Shown here piece after piece: positions 5,840 through 14,804 of a stretch of DNA of 64,000 nt (positions within the stretch are counted from its first letter, which is position 1; every line of letters begins with the position of its first letter). Location of the stretch: assembly GCA_002428995.1 (NCBI GenBank), contig DIYJ01000005.1, positions 1-64,000 on the forward strand, read 5' to 3'. The notes under the pieces are model-generated. The model was given only the letters and a program-made list of their open reading frames with translations, did no database searches and had not been told where the DNA came from. This stretch comes from Flavobacteriales bacterium UBA6057. GTDB lineage: Bacteria; Bacteroidota; Bacteroidia; Flavobacteriales_G; Salibacteraceae. Both the position numbers and the translations under genes were made by a program.

Positions 5840-7033
5840 TTAGTTCTTCAGCTTGGCGTTCATCTCTTCGTACTTCTCCATCAGGTTTGTACGTCCGTAG
5901 ATGTCGCGAAGAGAGATCATTGTACTCTGATCGGTAGGCTCAATTTCATGGGCTTTCTCAAGGTACGGAAGTGCTTTCTTCAATTCCGCTGTTGCGGCAT
6001 TCTTGGCTTTCTCATACTCTCCGTCATCGGAGATCAGGTTGGCCTCATTCAAAAGTTCTGCTCCGCGGTTGAAGTAGAGTGCACCAAGGTTGTAGAGTGC
6101 ATCAAAATACTCACCATCTACCTCGATGGCCTTCTTGTAATCAGCCTCAGCGCTTCCAAAGCTTTCGATCGCCTGCTCACGGGTCGACTCATCTTCGTAG
6201 AACTTGTCGTAACGATTGTTGTAGATCGTACCTCGGGCATAGTAGAGAATCCTGTTGCTGGGATCGTTTTGAATGGCGAGATCCAGGTTTTCGAGCGCCT
6301 TGTCAAATTCGTTACGTTCCAGGTAGATGTTCAGCTGAGCTGTAATAAGCTGTTGATTGTCAGGCATTTTTTCGCGCCCTTCAGCCAGTGTCTTTTGAGC
6401 CATTTCCTCATTTCCAGCGTCAATGTAAAGACGAGCAAGATCAGGATACACCTTGGCAGGCTGATAGCCCAAATCCTTGCATACGTTGTAGAACTTGATG
6501 GCCTTATCAGTGTCAGGAATACGCTCGGCAGAAAGTGCCACGTTGTAAGCAGCCAGTGAGTCCGTAGCTCCGAGGTTTTGTCTCAGATCGTAGGTCATTT
6601 CGAAATACTTCGTAGCCTTCGTAAAGTCCTTGTTGTTGTATTCGTTCACCCCTTCTTGAAAGAGCGGTGTAGAAAGCTTCAGGTAGCGATCCTTCACCTC
6701 ATTCATGTTGATGCGGTTACTTCCCAACTCAAGTGCCTTGCTGTAAGACTTCACAGCTTGCTCAAGGGCTCCGTCTCCGGCATTGGCGTATGCAGGATAC
6801 TCTTCCGGGTTCTTAGAGCGCAGGTAGATGTTTTCATAAATCTGTCCCCGGTAGTACCAGGTCTTCCCCTGCTCCTTCGTTTTTGGATGCTGCGTTGCAG
6901 GCTCGATCTCCTCCTTCGCTTTCAGGAATTCCTGATCATCCATGTATCCCCAGGCGTTCAACACTTTGGAGCCCTGTGCGGTCGCTCCAATCACAAATAG
7001 CATAGCTGAAAAGCTTAACGCAACTCTTCTCAT
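5840..7033 (-). CDS. Exported tetratricopeptide-repeat protein
   Basis: The open frame extends upstream into the end of gyrA, but ATG at 7033 starts a typical signal peptide (Met-Arg-Arg-Val-Ala-Leu-Ser-Phe, cleavage after Ala-Thr-Ala-Gln), giving a 397-residue precursor. The mature protein is almost entirely helical TPR sequence, for example Tyr-Tyr-Arg-Gly-Gln-Ile-Tyr near the start and Ala-Leu-Tyr-Asn-Leu-Gly-Ala-Leu-Tyr-Phe-Asn-Arg-Gly later. Periplasmic TPR proteins act as assembly scaffolds, and this one has no further clue to its partners. It follows gyrA by 67 bp on the same strand and may be read from the gyrA promoter. It ends before the hairpin at 5780-5811. Confidence 0.85.
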   Translation of the reverse strand: MRRVALSFSAMLFVIGATAQGSKVLNAWGYMDDQEFLKAKEEIEPATQHPKTKEQGKTWYYRGQIYENIYLRSKNPEEYPAYANAGDGALEQAVKSYSKALELGSNRINMNEVKDRYLKLSTPLFQEGVNEYNNKDFTKATKYFEMTYDLRQNLGATDSLAAYNVALSAERIPDTDKAIKFYNVCKDLGYQPAKVYPDLARLYIDAGNEEMAQKTLAEGREKMPDNQQLITAQLNIYLERNEFDKALENLDLAIQNDPSNRILYYARGTIYNNRYDKFYEDESTREQAIESFGSAEADYKKAIEVDGEYFDALYNLGALYFNRGAELLNEANLISDDGEYEKAKNAATAELKKALPYLEKAHEIEPTDQSTMISLRDIYGRTNLMEKYEEMNAKLKN

Positions 7034-7100
7034 AAATCCATCGATTTTAATGGTGCTCAAAAGTAGATAATCAATAAAAAGGCCAAACCTAAAATGAGAA

Positions 7101-9620
7101 TTAGTCTTGGGCAGGGGCGTCAGTGGCCTCTCCACCGCCTTCTCCAGCTTCTCCTCCACCTTCGGCTTCTTCGTCTTCATCTGCTGCCGTGACCTTCGCC
7201 ACAGCCGCAATTTGATCACCGGAACGCAGGTTGATGAGCTTCACTCCTTGTGTGGCTCGTCCCATTACTCTGAGTTCTTCTACGGACAATCGGATGAGGA
7301 TTCCCGACCGGTTGATGATCATCAGGTCATCATCGTCATTCACATTCTTGATGGCGATCAAATCCCCTGTCTTATCTGTGATATTCAAGGTTTTCACACC
7401 TTTTCCACCTCGGTTTGTGATGCGGTAGTCTTCAGCACTGGTGCGCTTTCCATATCCATTTTCAGAAACCACCAACACGGTGTCTTCTTCTCCATGGATG
7501 CAGATCATTCCTACCACTTTGTCGGTTTCGGAAGCGCGGGTGATGCCTCGCACCCCACTCGCGTTTCGTCCCATCGGACGAACAGCACCCTCGTGGAAGT
7601 GAATCGCTTTGCCGGAACGCAGCGCCATGATGATGTGGTTATCTCCATTGGTTAGCTTGGCTTCAAGCAGTTCATCGCCCTCGCGAATATTCACGGCAAT
7701 GATTCCGTTGGTTCTCGGACGGCTGTAGGCTTCGAGCGTAGTCTTCTTGATGATCCCGTTTTGCGTACACAATACAATGTAATGTGAGTTCAGCACTTCT
7801 TCATCACTCAAACTTGGAACATTAATGTAGGCCAATACCTTATCGTCCGGTTCAATGTTGATGAGGTTTTGAATGGCGCGTCCCTTGGAAGCTTTGGTTC
7901 CCTCCGGAATTTCAAACACGCGCATCCAGTAGCACTTACCGTTTTTGGTAAAGATGAGCAGGTAATTGTGTGTGCTTGCTACAAACAGTTCTGACAGGAA
8001 GTCTTCATTCCTTGTGGCGCTGGCCTTGCTACCAACTCCTCCTCTGCTCTGTCTTCTGTATTCGTTGAGCGAAGTACGCTTCATGTAACCCAGGTGAGAA
8101 ATGGTCACTACCACTTCTTCATTCGGGATCATGTCTTCAATGCGGAAGTCATTGGCCGCGTAAACGATCTCTGTTCTGCGCTCATCTCCATACTTCTCCT
8201 TGATGGTCAGAAGCTCGGTCTTGATGACCTCCATTCGCTTGTCTTCGTTCTCCAGAAGCTCCTTCAATCCAGCGATGGTTTGCATCAATTCGTTGTACTC
8301 TTCCTTGATCTTATCGCGCTCGAGTCCTGTCAAACGCTGGAGACGCATGTCGAGGATGGCTCTTGCCTGAATCTCTGAAAGCGAGAAACTGCTCATCAAG
8401 CCTTCGCGGGCTTCGTCCGGAGTCTTGGAACCTCGGATAAGTTCAATGACTGCATCCAGGTTATCCAGCGCCACGAGCAACCCTTCAAGGATATGAGCGC
8501 GTTCTTCTGCCTTGCGAAGTTCGTACTGTGCTCTGCGCACCACTACCTCATGACGGTGCTCTACGTAGTATTCAATCAGCTGCTTCAGGTTCAGGGCCAT
8601 CGGACGGCCTTTCACCAGTGCAATGTTGTTGACACTGAAGCTGGTTTGTAGCGAGGTATATTTAAAAAGGTGGTTCAGCACCACATTCGGAATGGCATCC
8701 GACTTCAATTCGTAGACAATGCGAAGACCGTTTCGGTCAGACTCATCCCGGATATCCCGAATACCTTCAATCTTCTTATCGTTCACAAGTTCGGCCGTCC
8801 GCTCGATCATATCGGCCTTGTTCACCTGATAGGGAATCTCCGTCACAATCAGGCTAATGCGCCCGTTGTCATCTTCCTCCATTGTGGTTTTACCACGCAT
8901 CACTACGCGGCCTCTGCCCTCTTCGAAGGCTTGCTTCACCCCATCGTATCCGTAGATGATACCACCCGTTGGAAAGTCTGGTGCCTTCACGTGCTGCATC
9001 AATTCTTCGATGCTGATGTCGTTAGAGTCAATGTAGGCGATGATACCGTCAATCACCTCGGAGAGGTTGTGTGGAGGCATGTTGGTGGCCATACCTACCG
9101 CAATACCACTACTTCCATTCACCAGCAGGTTAGGAATACCCGATGGCAATACCGTGGGTTCCTGGATGGTGTCGTCAAAGTTGAGTTGGGTATCAACCGT
9201 CTCTTTATCGATATCGGCCAGCATTTCCTCCGCGATCTTGCGGAGACGTGCTTCTGTGTATCGCATCGCAGCAGGGCTGTCGCCATCCACCGATCCAAAG
9301 TTTCCCTGACCATCTACCAGCGGATAACGAAGTGACCAATCCTGCGCCATTCGCACCATCGTGTCATAAACCGAAGAGTCGCCATGTGGGTGGTACTTAC
9401 CAAGCACTTCCCCTACGATACGTGCAGACTTCTTGTGAGCTCGGTTGGAGAGAACCCCCAACTCCAGCATCCCAAACAGCACCCGCCTGTGAACGGGTTT
9501 CAAACCGTCCCTTACATCGGGAAGTGCACGCGAAACAATGACCGACATCGAATAATCGATGTAGGCCGATTTCATTTCATCTTCAATGTTTACGTTAATG
9601 ATCTTCTCTCCTTCTGCCAT
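7101..9620 (-). CDS. gyrA: DNA gyrase subunit A
   Basis: GyrA breaks and rejoins DNA in the A2B2 gyrase that introduces negative supercoils. The 839-residue product is of normal length. The breakage-reunion domain fills about residues 1-490, with the catalytic tyrosine at Tyr121 in Ala-Met-Arg-Tyr-Thr-Glu. The quinolone-resistance region reads His-Pro-His-Gly-Asp-Ser-Ser-Val-Tyr-Asp, with Ser82 and Asp86 at the positions of E. coli Ser83 and Asp87, so no classic resistance change is visible. In the C-terminal beta-pinwheel, the first-blade GyrA-box position reads Gln-Ser-Arg-Gly-Gly-Val-Gly (near 525) and a later blade has Asn-Arg-Gly-Gly-Lys-Gly (near 737). An acidic, Gly-rich tail ends the protein. 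It diverges from clpC across a 242-bp gap. Confidence 0.98.
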   Translation of the reverse strand: MAEGEKIINVNIEDEMKSAYIDYSMSVIVSRALPDVRDGLKPVHRRVLFGMLELGVLSNRAHKKSARIVGEVLGKYHPHGDSSVYDTMVRMAQDWSLRYPLVDGQGNFGSVDGDSPAAMRYTEARLRKIAEEMLADIDKETVDTQLNFDDTIQEPTVLPSGIPNLLVNGSSGIAVGMATNMPPHNLSEVIDGIIAYIDSNDISIEELMQHVKAPDFPTGGIIYGYDGVKQAFEEGRGRVVMRGKTTMEEDDNGRISLIVTEIPYQVNKADMIERTAELVNDKKIEGIRDIRDESDRNGLRIVYELKSDAIPNVVLNHLFKYTSLQTSFSVNNIALVKGRPMALNLKQLIEYYVEHRHEVVVRRAQYELRKAEERAHILEGLLVALDNLDAVIELIRGSKTPDEAREGLMSSFSLSEIQARAILDMRLQRLTGLERDKIKEEYNELMQTIAGLKELLENEDKRMEVIKTELLTIKEKYGDERRTEIVYAANDFRIEDMIPNEEVVVTISHLGYMKRTSLNEYRRQSRGGVGSKASATRNEDFLSELFVASTHNYLLIFTKNGKCYWMRVFEIPEGTKASKGRAIQNLINIEPDDKVLAYINVPSLSDEEVLNSHYIVLCTQNGIIKKTTLEAYSRPRTNGIIAVNIREGDELLEAKLTNGDNHIIMALRSGKAIHFHEGAVRPMGRNASGVRGITRASETDKVVGMICIHGEEDTVLVVSENGYGKRTSAEDYRITNRGGKGVKTLNITDKTGDLIAIKNVNDDDDLMIINRSGILIRLSVEELRVMGRATQGVKLINLRSGDQIAAVAKVTAADEDEEAEGGGEAGEGGGEATDAPAQD

Positions 9621-9778
9621 ATTGTCTCAGTTGTCAAAAAGGGCCGCGTTTACGCGCCTTGTGAAGCGACCGAAAGTAGTCATAGCCTTCACCGGAAACC
9701 GGTTGAAAAACCTCCCTTTTTTAAACAAAAATTTGTTAGTACCATTGATAAGTAGAGGGTTTTCAACAATTCATGCCG

Positions 9779-9800
9779 TCTACATTTGATAACATGTAGA
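9779..9800 (+). promoter_or_regulatory. clpC promoter -7 element inside an inverted repeat
   Basis: TACATTTG at 9781-9788 matches the Bacteroidota -7 consensus TAnnTTTG and lies about 75 bp before the clpC start. It is embedded in an inverted repeat, TCTACAT (9779-9785) and ATGTAGA (9794-9800), eight bases apart. A second pair (TTCATGCC near 9770 and GGCATG near 9820) surrounds it. A regulator bound here would cover the promoter. The layout does not match the CtsR operator known from Firmicutes. Confidence 0.5.
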
Positions 9801-9862
9801 ATTGTCTGTAAAATTCATGGCATGTAAGTTGACTTGAGCAGACCGGAATAGGAATAACACAG

Positions 9863-12424
9863 ATGGATACAAATTTTTCACCCCGCGTTAAAGACGTCAT
9901 CTCTTTCAGTAGAGAAGAGGCTTTGAGGCTTGGGCATGATTACATCGGGACAGAGCATTTTCTGTTGGGCATGATTCGCGAAGGCGAAGGCGTGGCCATC
10001 AAGATTCTCAAAAACCTGGGTGTGGACATGGTTGAGCTTCGCAAGCTGATCGAAAACTCTGTAAGGAGTGTTGAAAAAACAATGAAGCCACTGAACAGCT
10101 TGGGGAACATTCCTCTGGTGAAGCAGGCAGAAAAAACCCTCAAGATCACCTATCTGGAGGCAAAACTTTTTAAAAGCAATGTAATTGGCACCGAGCACTT
10201 GCTTCTATCTATTCTAAAAGATGAGAACAACGTTGCTTCACGAGCGCTTTCAGCGTTCAGTGTGAATTACGAAACAGTAAAGAACGAACTAGAGAGTATG
10301 TTAACACAAGACAGTCCAAGGTCAGAATATCCGGGTACACCACCGGATGATGACGATGACGATGAATCCCCCGCATACGGAGGCAGTGGATCAGGCGGTG
10401 GCGGTGCTGCGCGAAAGCCAACCGACACCAAGTCTAAAACTCCTGTGCTCGACAACTTTGGCAGGGATCTTACCAAACTGGCAGAAGATGCCAAGCTCGA
10501 CCCCATCGTAGGTCGTGAGAAAGAAATAGAACGTGTCTCGCAAATCCTCAGCAGGCGCAAGAAAAACAACCCGATCCTGATTGGAGAACCGGGTGTTGGA
10601 AAGTCTGCCATTGCAGAGGGCTTGGCGCTTCGTATCGTGCAGCGCAAGGTTTCCCGCGTGCTGTTCAACAAGCGCGTGGTGACGCTGGACCTTGCCTCAC
10701 TTGTGGCTGGCACAAAGTACCGAGGTCAGTTTGAAGAACGCATGAAGGCTGTGATGAACGAGCTGGAGAAATCTCCGGATGTCATTCTCTTCATTGATGA
10801 GATTCACACGCTGGTTGGCGCGGGTGGCGCTTCTGGTTCGCTGGACGCGAGCAACATGTTTAAGCCTGCACTCGCTCGTGGCGAAATTCAATGTATCGGT
10901 GCTACCACACTGGATGAATACCGTCAGTACATCGAGAAGGATGGGGCGCTTGAGCGCAGGTTCCAAAAGGTGGTGATCGAACCTACTTCGGTGGAAGAAA
11001 CGGTTCAGATTCTACAGAACATTAAGGAGAAGTACGAAGAGCATCACAATGTGAACTACACCGAAGATGCCATCCTCGCGTGCGTTCAATTGACGGATCG
11101 CTACGTGAGCGATCGTCACTTGCCAGACAAGGCCATTGATGCATTGGATGAAGCCGGATCACGTGTTCACATCACCAACATCAAGGTTCCTAAAGAGATC
11201 ATCGAGATCGAAAAGAAGATCGAAGAGATCAAAGATGAAAAGAACCGCGTAGTCCGTAGCCAACGCTATGAGGAGGCTGCCAAGCTTCGAGACACTGAGC
11301 GTCAGTTGATCGAGCAGCTGGAGGAAGCCAAGAAGAAGTGGGAAGAAGAAACCAAGAACCATCGCGAAGAGGTATCCGAAGACAATGTCGCGGAAGTCGT
11401 AGCGATGATGACAGGCATCCCTACCAATCGTGTAGCTCAGAATGAGAGCAACCGACTGGTGAACATGGATGAAGAACTGAAAGGTTCGGTTGTTGGTCAG
11501 GACACAGCCATTGCCAAAGTGGTAAAGGCAATCCGCAGAAACCGAGCGGGTCTGAAAGATCCTAATAAGCCCATTGGTTCCTTCATTTTCCTTGGTCCAA
11601 CCGGAGTTGGTAAAACTCAGCTGGCCAAAGTGCTGGCGCAGTACCTCTTTGATAAGGATGACGCGCTCATTCGCATCGACATGAGTGAGTACATGGAGAA
11701 GTTTGCGGTTTCAAGATTGATTGGAGCACCTCCCGGATACGTGGGATACGAAGAAGGTGGTCAGCTCACTGAAAAAATCCGAAGACGCCCCTACTCTGTT
11801 GTGTTGTTGGATGAGATCGAAAAAGCTCACCCGGACGTGTTCAACCTGCTATTGCAGATTCTGGATGATGGACAGATCACAGACAGCCTGGGACGAAGAA
11901 TCGACTTCCGAAATGCCATTGTGATCATGACGTCTAACATCGGATCGCGACAGCTCAAGGATTTTGGAATGGGAGTTGGTTTTGCCACCAAGGCTCGTTC
12001 AGACCAGTCTGAAGACATCGCCAAGGGAGTCATCGAGAAGGCCTTGAAGAACGCTTTTGCACCTGAATTCCTGAACAGGATTGACGATGTGGTATTGTTC
12101 AACAACCTTACTCCAGATCACATTAAGTCGATCATCGATATTGAACTGGATTCCCTCTATGGACGCATCAAGGATCTTGGATATGTACTCAAGATCAGCG
12201 ATGATGCTAAGATGTTCATCGCTGAAAAGGGATTCGATGAAAAGTACGGTGCACGTCCTCTGAAAAGAGCCATCCAGAAATACCTGGAAGACTCCATGGC
12301 TGAGGAGATCATCAAGGCGAACATCGAAGAAGGAGATGAACTCTACGCAGACCTCAACAAGGACAAGAGCGAAGTAGTCATCAAGATTCGAAAGCCTTCC
12401 AAAAAGAAGAAGACAGAGGATTAA
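9863..12424 (+). CDS. clpC: ATP-dependent Clp protease ATPase subunit ClpC
   Basis: This AAA+ unfoldase feeds substrates to ClpP. The 853-residue protein has the full ClpC order. Two N-terminal Clp_N repeats come first (Gly-Thr-Glu-His-Phe-Leu-Leu and Gly-Thr-Glu-His-Leu-Leu-Leu), then a flexible Gly/Asp-rich linker near 150-175. AAA domain 1 has Walker A Gly-Glu-Pro-Gly-Val-Gly-Lys-Ser near 240 and Walker B Phe-Ile-Asp-Glu. A UVR motif with a coiled middle domain lies near 467-500. AAA domain 2 has Walker A Gly-Pro-Thr-Gly-Val-Gly-Lys-Thr near 578. A Gly-Val-Gly-Phe loop near 703 fits the ClpP-docking VGF loop. A Lys-rich tail ends it. It is monocistronic, ending at the terminator at 12443. 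Confidence 0.97.
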   Translation: MDTNFSPRVKDVISFSREEALRLGHDYIGTEHFLLGMIREGEGVAIKILKNLGVDMVELRKLIENSVRSVEKTMKPLNSLGNIPLVKQAEKTLKITYLEAKLFKSNVIGTEHLLLSILKDENNVASRALSAFSVNYETVKNELESMLTQDSPRSEYPGTPPDDDDDDESPAYGGSGSGGGGAARKPTDTKSKTPVLDNFGRDLTKLAEDAKLDPIVGREKEIERVSQILSRRKKNNPILIGEPGVGKSAIAEGLALRIVQRKVSRVLFNKRVVTLDLASLVAGTKYRGQFEERMKAVMNELEKSPDVILFIDEIHTLVGAGGASGSLDASNMFKPALARGEIQCIGATTLDEYRQYIEKDGALERRFQKVVIEPTSVEETVQILQNIKEKYEEHHNVNYTEDAILACVQLTDRYVSDRHLPDKAIDALDEAGSRVHITNIKVPKEIIEIEKKIEEIKDEKNRVVRSQRYEEAAKLRDTERQLIEQLEEAKKKWEEETKNHREEVSEDNVAEVVAMMTGIPTNRVAQNESNRLVNMDEELKGSVVGQDTAIAKVVKAIRRNRAGLKDPNKPIGSFIFLGPTGVGKTQLAKVLAQYLFDKDDALIRIDMSEYMEKFAVSRLIGAPPGYVGYEEGGQLTEKIRRRPYSVVLLDEIEKAHPDVFNLLLQILDDGQITDSLGRRIDFRNAIVIMTSNIGSRQLKDFGMGVGFATKARSDQSEDIAKGVIEKALKNAFAPEFLNRIDDVVLFNNLTPDHIKSIIDIELDSLYGRIKDLGYVLKISDDAKMFIAEKGFDEKYGARPLKRAIQKYLEDSMAEEIIKANIEEGDELYADLNKDKSEVVIKIRKPSKKKKTED

Positions 12425-12442
12425 AACCCTTTGATCAAGCAT

Positions 12443-12475
12443 AAAAAAGCCGACTCAAATGAGTCGGCTTTTTTT
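12443..12475. terminator. Bidirectional terminator between clpC and recQ
   Basis: AAGCCGACTC and GAGTCGGCTT pair around AAAT, with A residues before and a run of seven T after. Poly-A on one side and poly-T on the other let it end both the plus-strand clpC and the minus-strand gene stopping at 12504 if that direction is read through. Confidence 0.9.
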
Positions 12476-12503
12476 GTGTCTTCCGGTCAAGTATCTACTC
12501 AAC

Positions 12504-14720
12504 TTAGTTCGCGTGTTCTGACATGAACTTGATACGCATCAAGCGAATCTCTTCAGCGGAGTATTCGTCTTCTCCAAGCTCATCCAAGGCAAGCTGAATG
12601 TCGGGAGATTCAGCCTCCATGAAGTAGTCCACCACTTCATCCTGCCGATCCTCATCCAACGCTTCATCGAGGTAATAATCAATGTTGAGCTTGGTGCCAC
12701 TGTCGATGATGTGCTCCATTTCTTCCAGCAGCTCGTCAAACTTCATTCCCTTGGAAGAGGCAATGTCATCCAGCGGAATCTTTCGATCGATGCTCTGGAT
12801 GATGTAAACCTTACGGCCGGATTTGTTGACCACAGATTTCACCACCATATCCTGAGGACGCTCAATCTCGTTCTCGTCTACATATTTGGTAATTAGCTCT
12901 ACGAAGGGTTTTCCATACTTCAAGGCTTTTCCTGATCCCACGCCCTGTATGTTCTTCAGCTCATCCATGCTGATGGGATACTGATTGGCCATATCCTGAA
13001 GGGATGGGTCCTGGAAAACCACAAATGGCGGAACTTCCTTTTGGAGGGCAATCTTCTTGCGAAGATCCTTGAGCAACTTGAACAGGTTCTCGTCCATCGC
13101 ATTGCCGGCAGCCTTGGGGCTTGCACTTACCTCAGCACTGTGATCAATCTCAGAATCGTAGTCGTGATCCTTGTAAATGGAGAATGATTCGGGTGGGTTG
13201 GCTACAAATTCCTTCCCCTTCTCGGTGAACTTGACCAGTCCATAGCTCTCAATGTCTTTGTAGAGCAATCCGTTCACAATGGCCTGGCGGATGGCCGCCA
13301 TCCACAAGCGCGGTGGCGTATCCTGTCCTGAACCGAACTCTGCGAGCTGGTGGTGACGATAGGTGCTGACCTCAGAGGTGTTCTTACCGGAAAGGACATC
13401 TACAATGTGTTTGGCCTTAAACCGCTCCTTGATCACTTTGATGACATGGAACAGCTTGATCATGTTCTCGCGGAACTCTACCTGTTCTTTAGGATTGACA
13501 GCGTTGTCATCCATCTTGGCGCCTTCGCCATTCACATCATCCCAATCTTCACCGAAGTAGTTGAGCAGGAACTTTCTGCGGGAGATTGCAGTCTCCGCAT
13601 ATGAAACCACCTCGTCCAACAGCTGCCGACCTACCTCCTGCTCTGCCACGGGTTTGCCGTGCATGAACTTCTCCAGCTTCTCAATGTCCTTGTAGTCATA
13701 GAAAGCAATGCACTTACCCTCACCGCCATCGCGGCCGGCACGACCTGTTTCCTGGTAGTAACCTTCGAGGCTCTTTGGCATATCGAAGTGCATGACAAAG
13801 CGCACATCAGGTTTATCGATTCCCATTCCGAAGGCGATGGTCGCAACAATCACGTCCATTTCCTCCATCAGGAACATATCCTGGTTTCTGGAGCGGGTAT
13901 TGGCATCAAATCCGGCATGATATGGCAGGGCTTTGATCCCATTCACCTGAAGCGTGGAGGCAATCTCTTCCACCTTCTTTCTGCTCAGGCAATAAATGAT
14001 GCCTGATTTGCCTTCGTTCTCCTTGATGTATTTGATGATCTGCTTGAGTGGATCAATCTTCGGCCGTACTTCATAGAACAGGTTCGGGCGGTTGAACGAA
14101 GCCTTGAATACTTGGGCGTCCAACATCCCGAGGTTTTTCTGAATATCATGCTGCACCTTCGGAGTTGCAGTGGCCGTGAGCGCCATCACAGGTATCTCCT
14201 GATCTATTCCCTTGATCATTTCCTTGATCCTGCGGTACTCTGGCCGGAAGTCGTGTCCCCATTCAGAAATACAGTGGGCTTCATCCACTGCCACGAAGGA
14301 GATGTGGATTCCCTTTAGAAATTCAAGGTTCTCCGCTTTTGTGAGAGATTCCGGAGCGAGAAAGAGGAGCTTGGTTCGGCCGTCTGTGACGTCCTGCTTT
14401 ACACGGGTGCTTTCCGTTTTGTTCAGCGAGCTGTTAAGGAAGTGTGCGATTCCGTCATCTGTTCCGAAGCTGCGGATAGAATCCACCTGATTCTTCATCA
14501 AAGCGATGAGCGGGGAAATCACGATGGCGGTGCCATCAGTGAGCAATGCAGGAAGCTGATAACACAGGGATTTCCCACCTCCGGTTGGCATGATCACAAA
14601 AGTATCCTTGCCATCGAGCACACTCTCAATTACCTGTTTCTGTAAGCCCTTGAATTTATCAAATCCGAAGTACTCCTTCAAAGCGGATTCAAGGGTCATT
14701 TCAGAAGCATCAATGTTCAT
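12504..14720 (-). CDS. recQ: RecQ-family ATP-dependent DNA helicase
   Basis: RecQ unwinds DNA 3'-5' in recombination and repair. The 738-residue protein has Walker A Gly-Gly-Gly-Lys-Ser near 46, the box Val-Asp-Glu-Ala-His-Cys-Ile-Ser near 144, helicase motif VI Gln-Glu-Thr-Gly-Arg-Ala-Gly-Arg-Asp, an RQC region and an HRDC domain around 545-615. Two points stand out. The zinc-binding four-cysteine cluster that normally follows Tyr-Phe-Gly-Glu is absent: near 388 the sequence is Asp-Trp-Asp-Asp-Val-Asn-Gly-Glu-Gly-Ala-Lys-Met-Asp-Asp-Asn without any Cys. About 110 acidic residues follow the HRDC domain. I recall a similar Met-Asp-Asp-Asn replacement in other flavobacterial RecQ proteins, so this is probably lineage-specific rather than damage. 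Confidence 0.95.
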   Translation of the reverse strand: MNIDASEMTLESALKEYFGFDKFKGLQKQVIESVLDGKDTFVIMPTGGGKSLCYQLPALLTDGTAIVISPLIALMKNQVDSIRSFGTDDGIAHFLNSSLNKTESTRVKQDVTDGRTKLLFLAPESLTKAENLEFLKGIHISFVAVDEAHCISEWGHDFRPEYRRIKEMIKGIDQEIPVMALTATATPKVQHDIQKNLGMLDAQVFKASFNRPNLFYEVRPKIDPLKQIIKYIKENEGKSGIIYCLSRKKVEEIASTLQVNGIKALPYHAGFDANTRSRNQDMFLMEEMDVIVATIAFGMGIDKPDVRFVMHFDMPKSLEGYYQETGRAGRDGGEGKCIAFYDYKDIEKLEKFMHGKPVAEQEVGRQLLDEVVSYAETAISRRKFLLNYFGEDWDDVNGEGAKMDDNAVNPKEQVEFRENMIKLFHVIKVIKERFKAKHIVDVLSGKNTSEVSTYRHHQLAEFGSGQDTPPRLWMAAIRQAIVNGLLYKDIESYGLVKFTEKGKEFVANPPESFSIYKDHDYDSEIDHSAEVSASPKAAGNAMDENLFKLLKDLRKKIALQKEVPPFVVFQDPSLQDMANQYPISMDELKNIQGVGSGKALKYGKPFVELITKYVDENEIERPQDMVVKSVVNKSGRKVYIIQSIDRKIPLDDIASSKGMKFDELLEEMEHIIDSGTKLNIDYYLDEALDEDRQDEVVDYFMEAESPDIQLALDELGEDEYSAEEIRLMRIKFMSEHAN

Positions 14721-14804
14721 ACGTAGCGATTAAGAAATAAAGATAAGATTCTAGACCGGACCACGAAGCCTTGTATTCTCAAGGTTTTCAAGGGTTTATT
14801 AACC

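Noticed and set aside
5831..6559. 242-codon plus-strand frame opposite the TPR gene
   Set aside because: It is the shadow of the TPR gene; the minus-strand frame has a signal peptide and clear repeats.
8670..9335. 221-codon plus-strand frame opposite gyrA
   Set aside because: It lies entirely inside gyrA, whose identity is certain.
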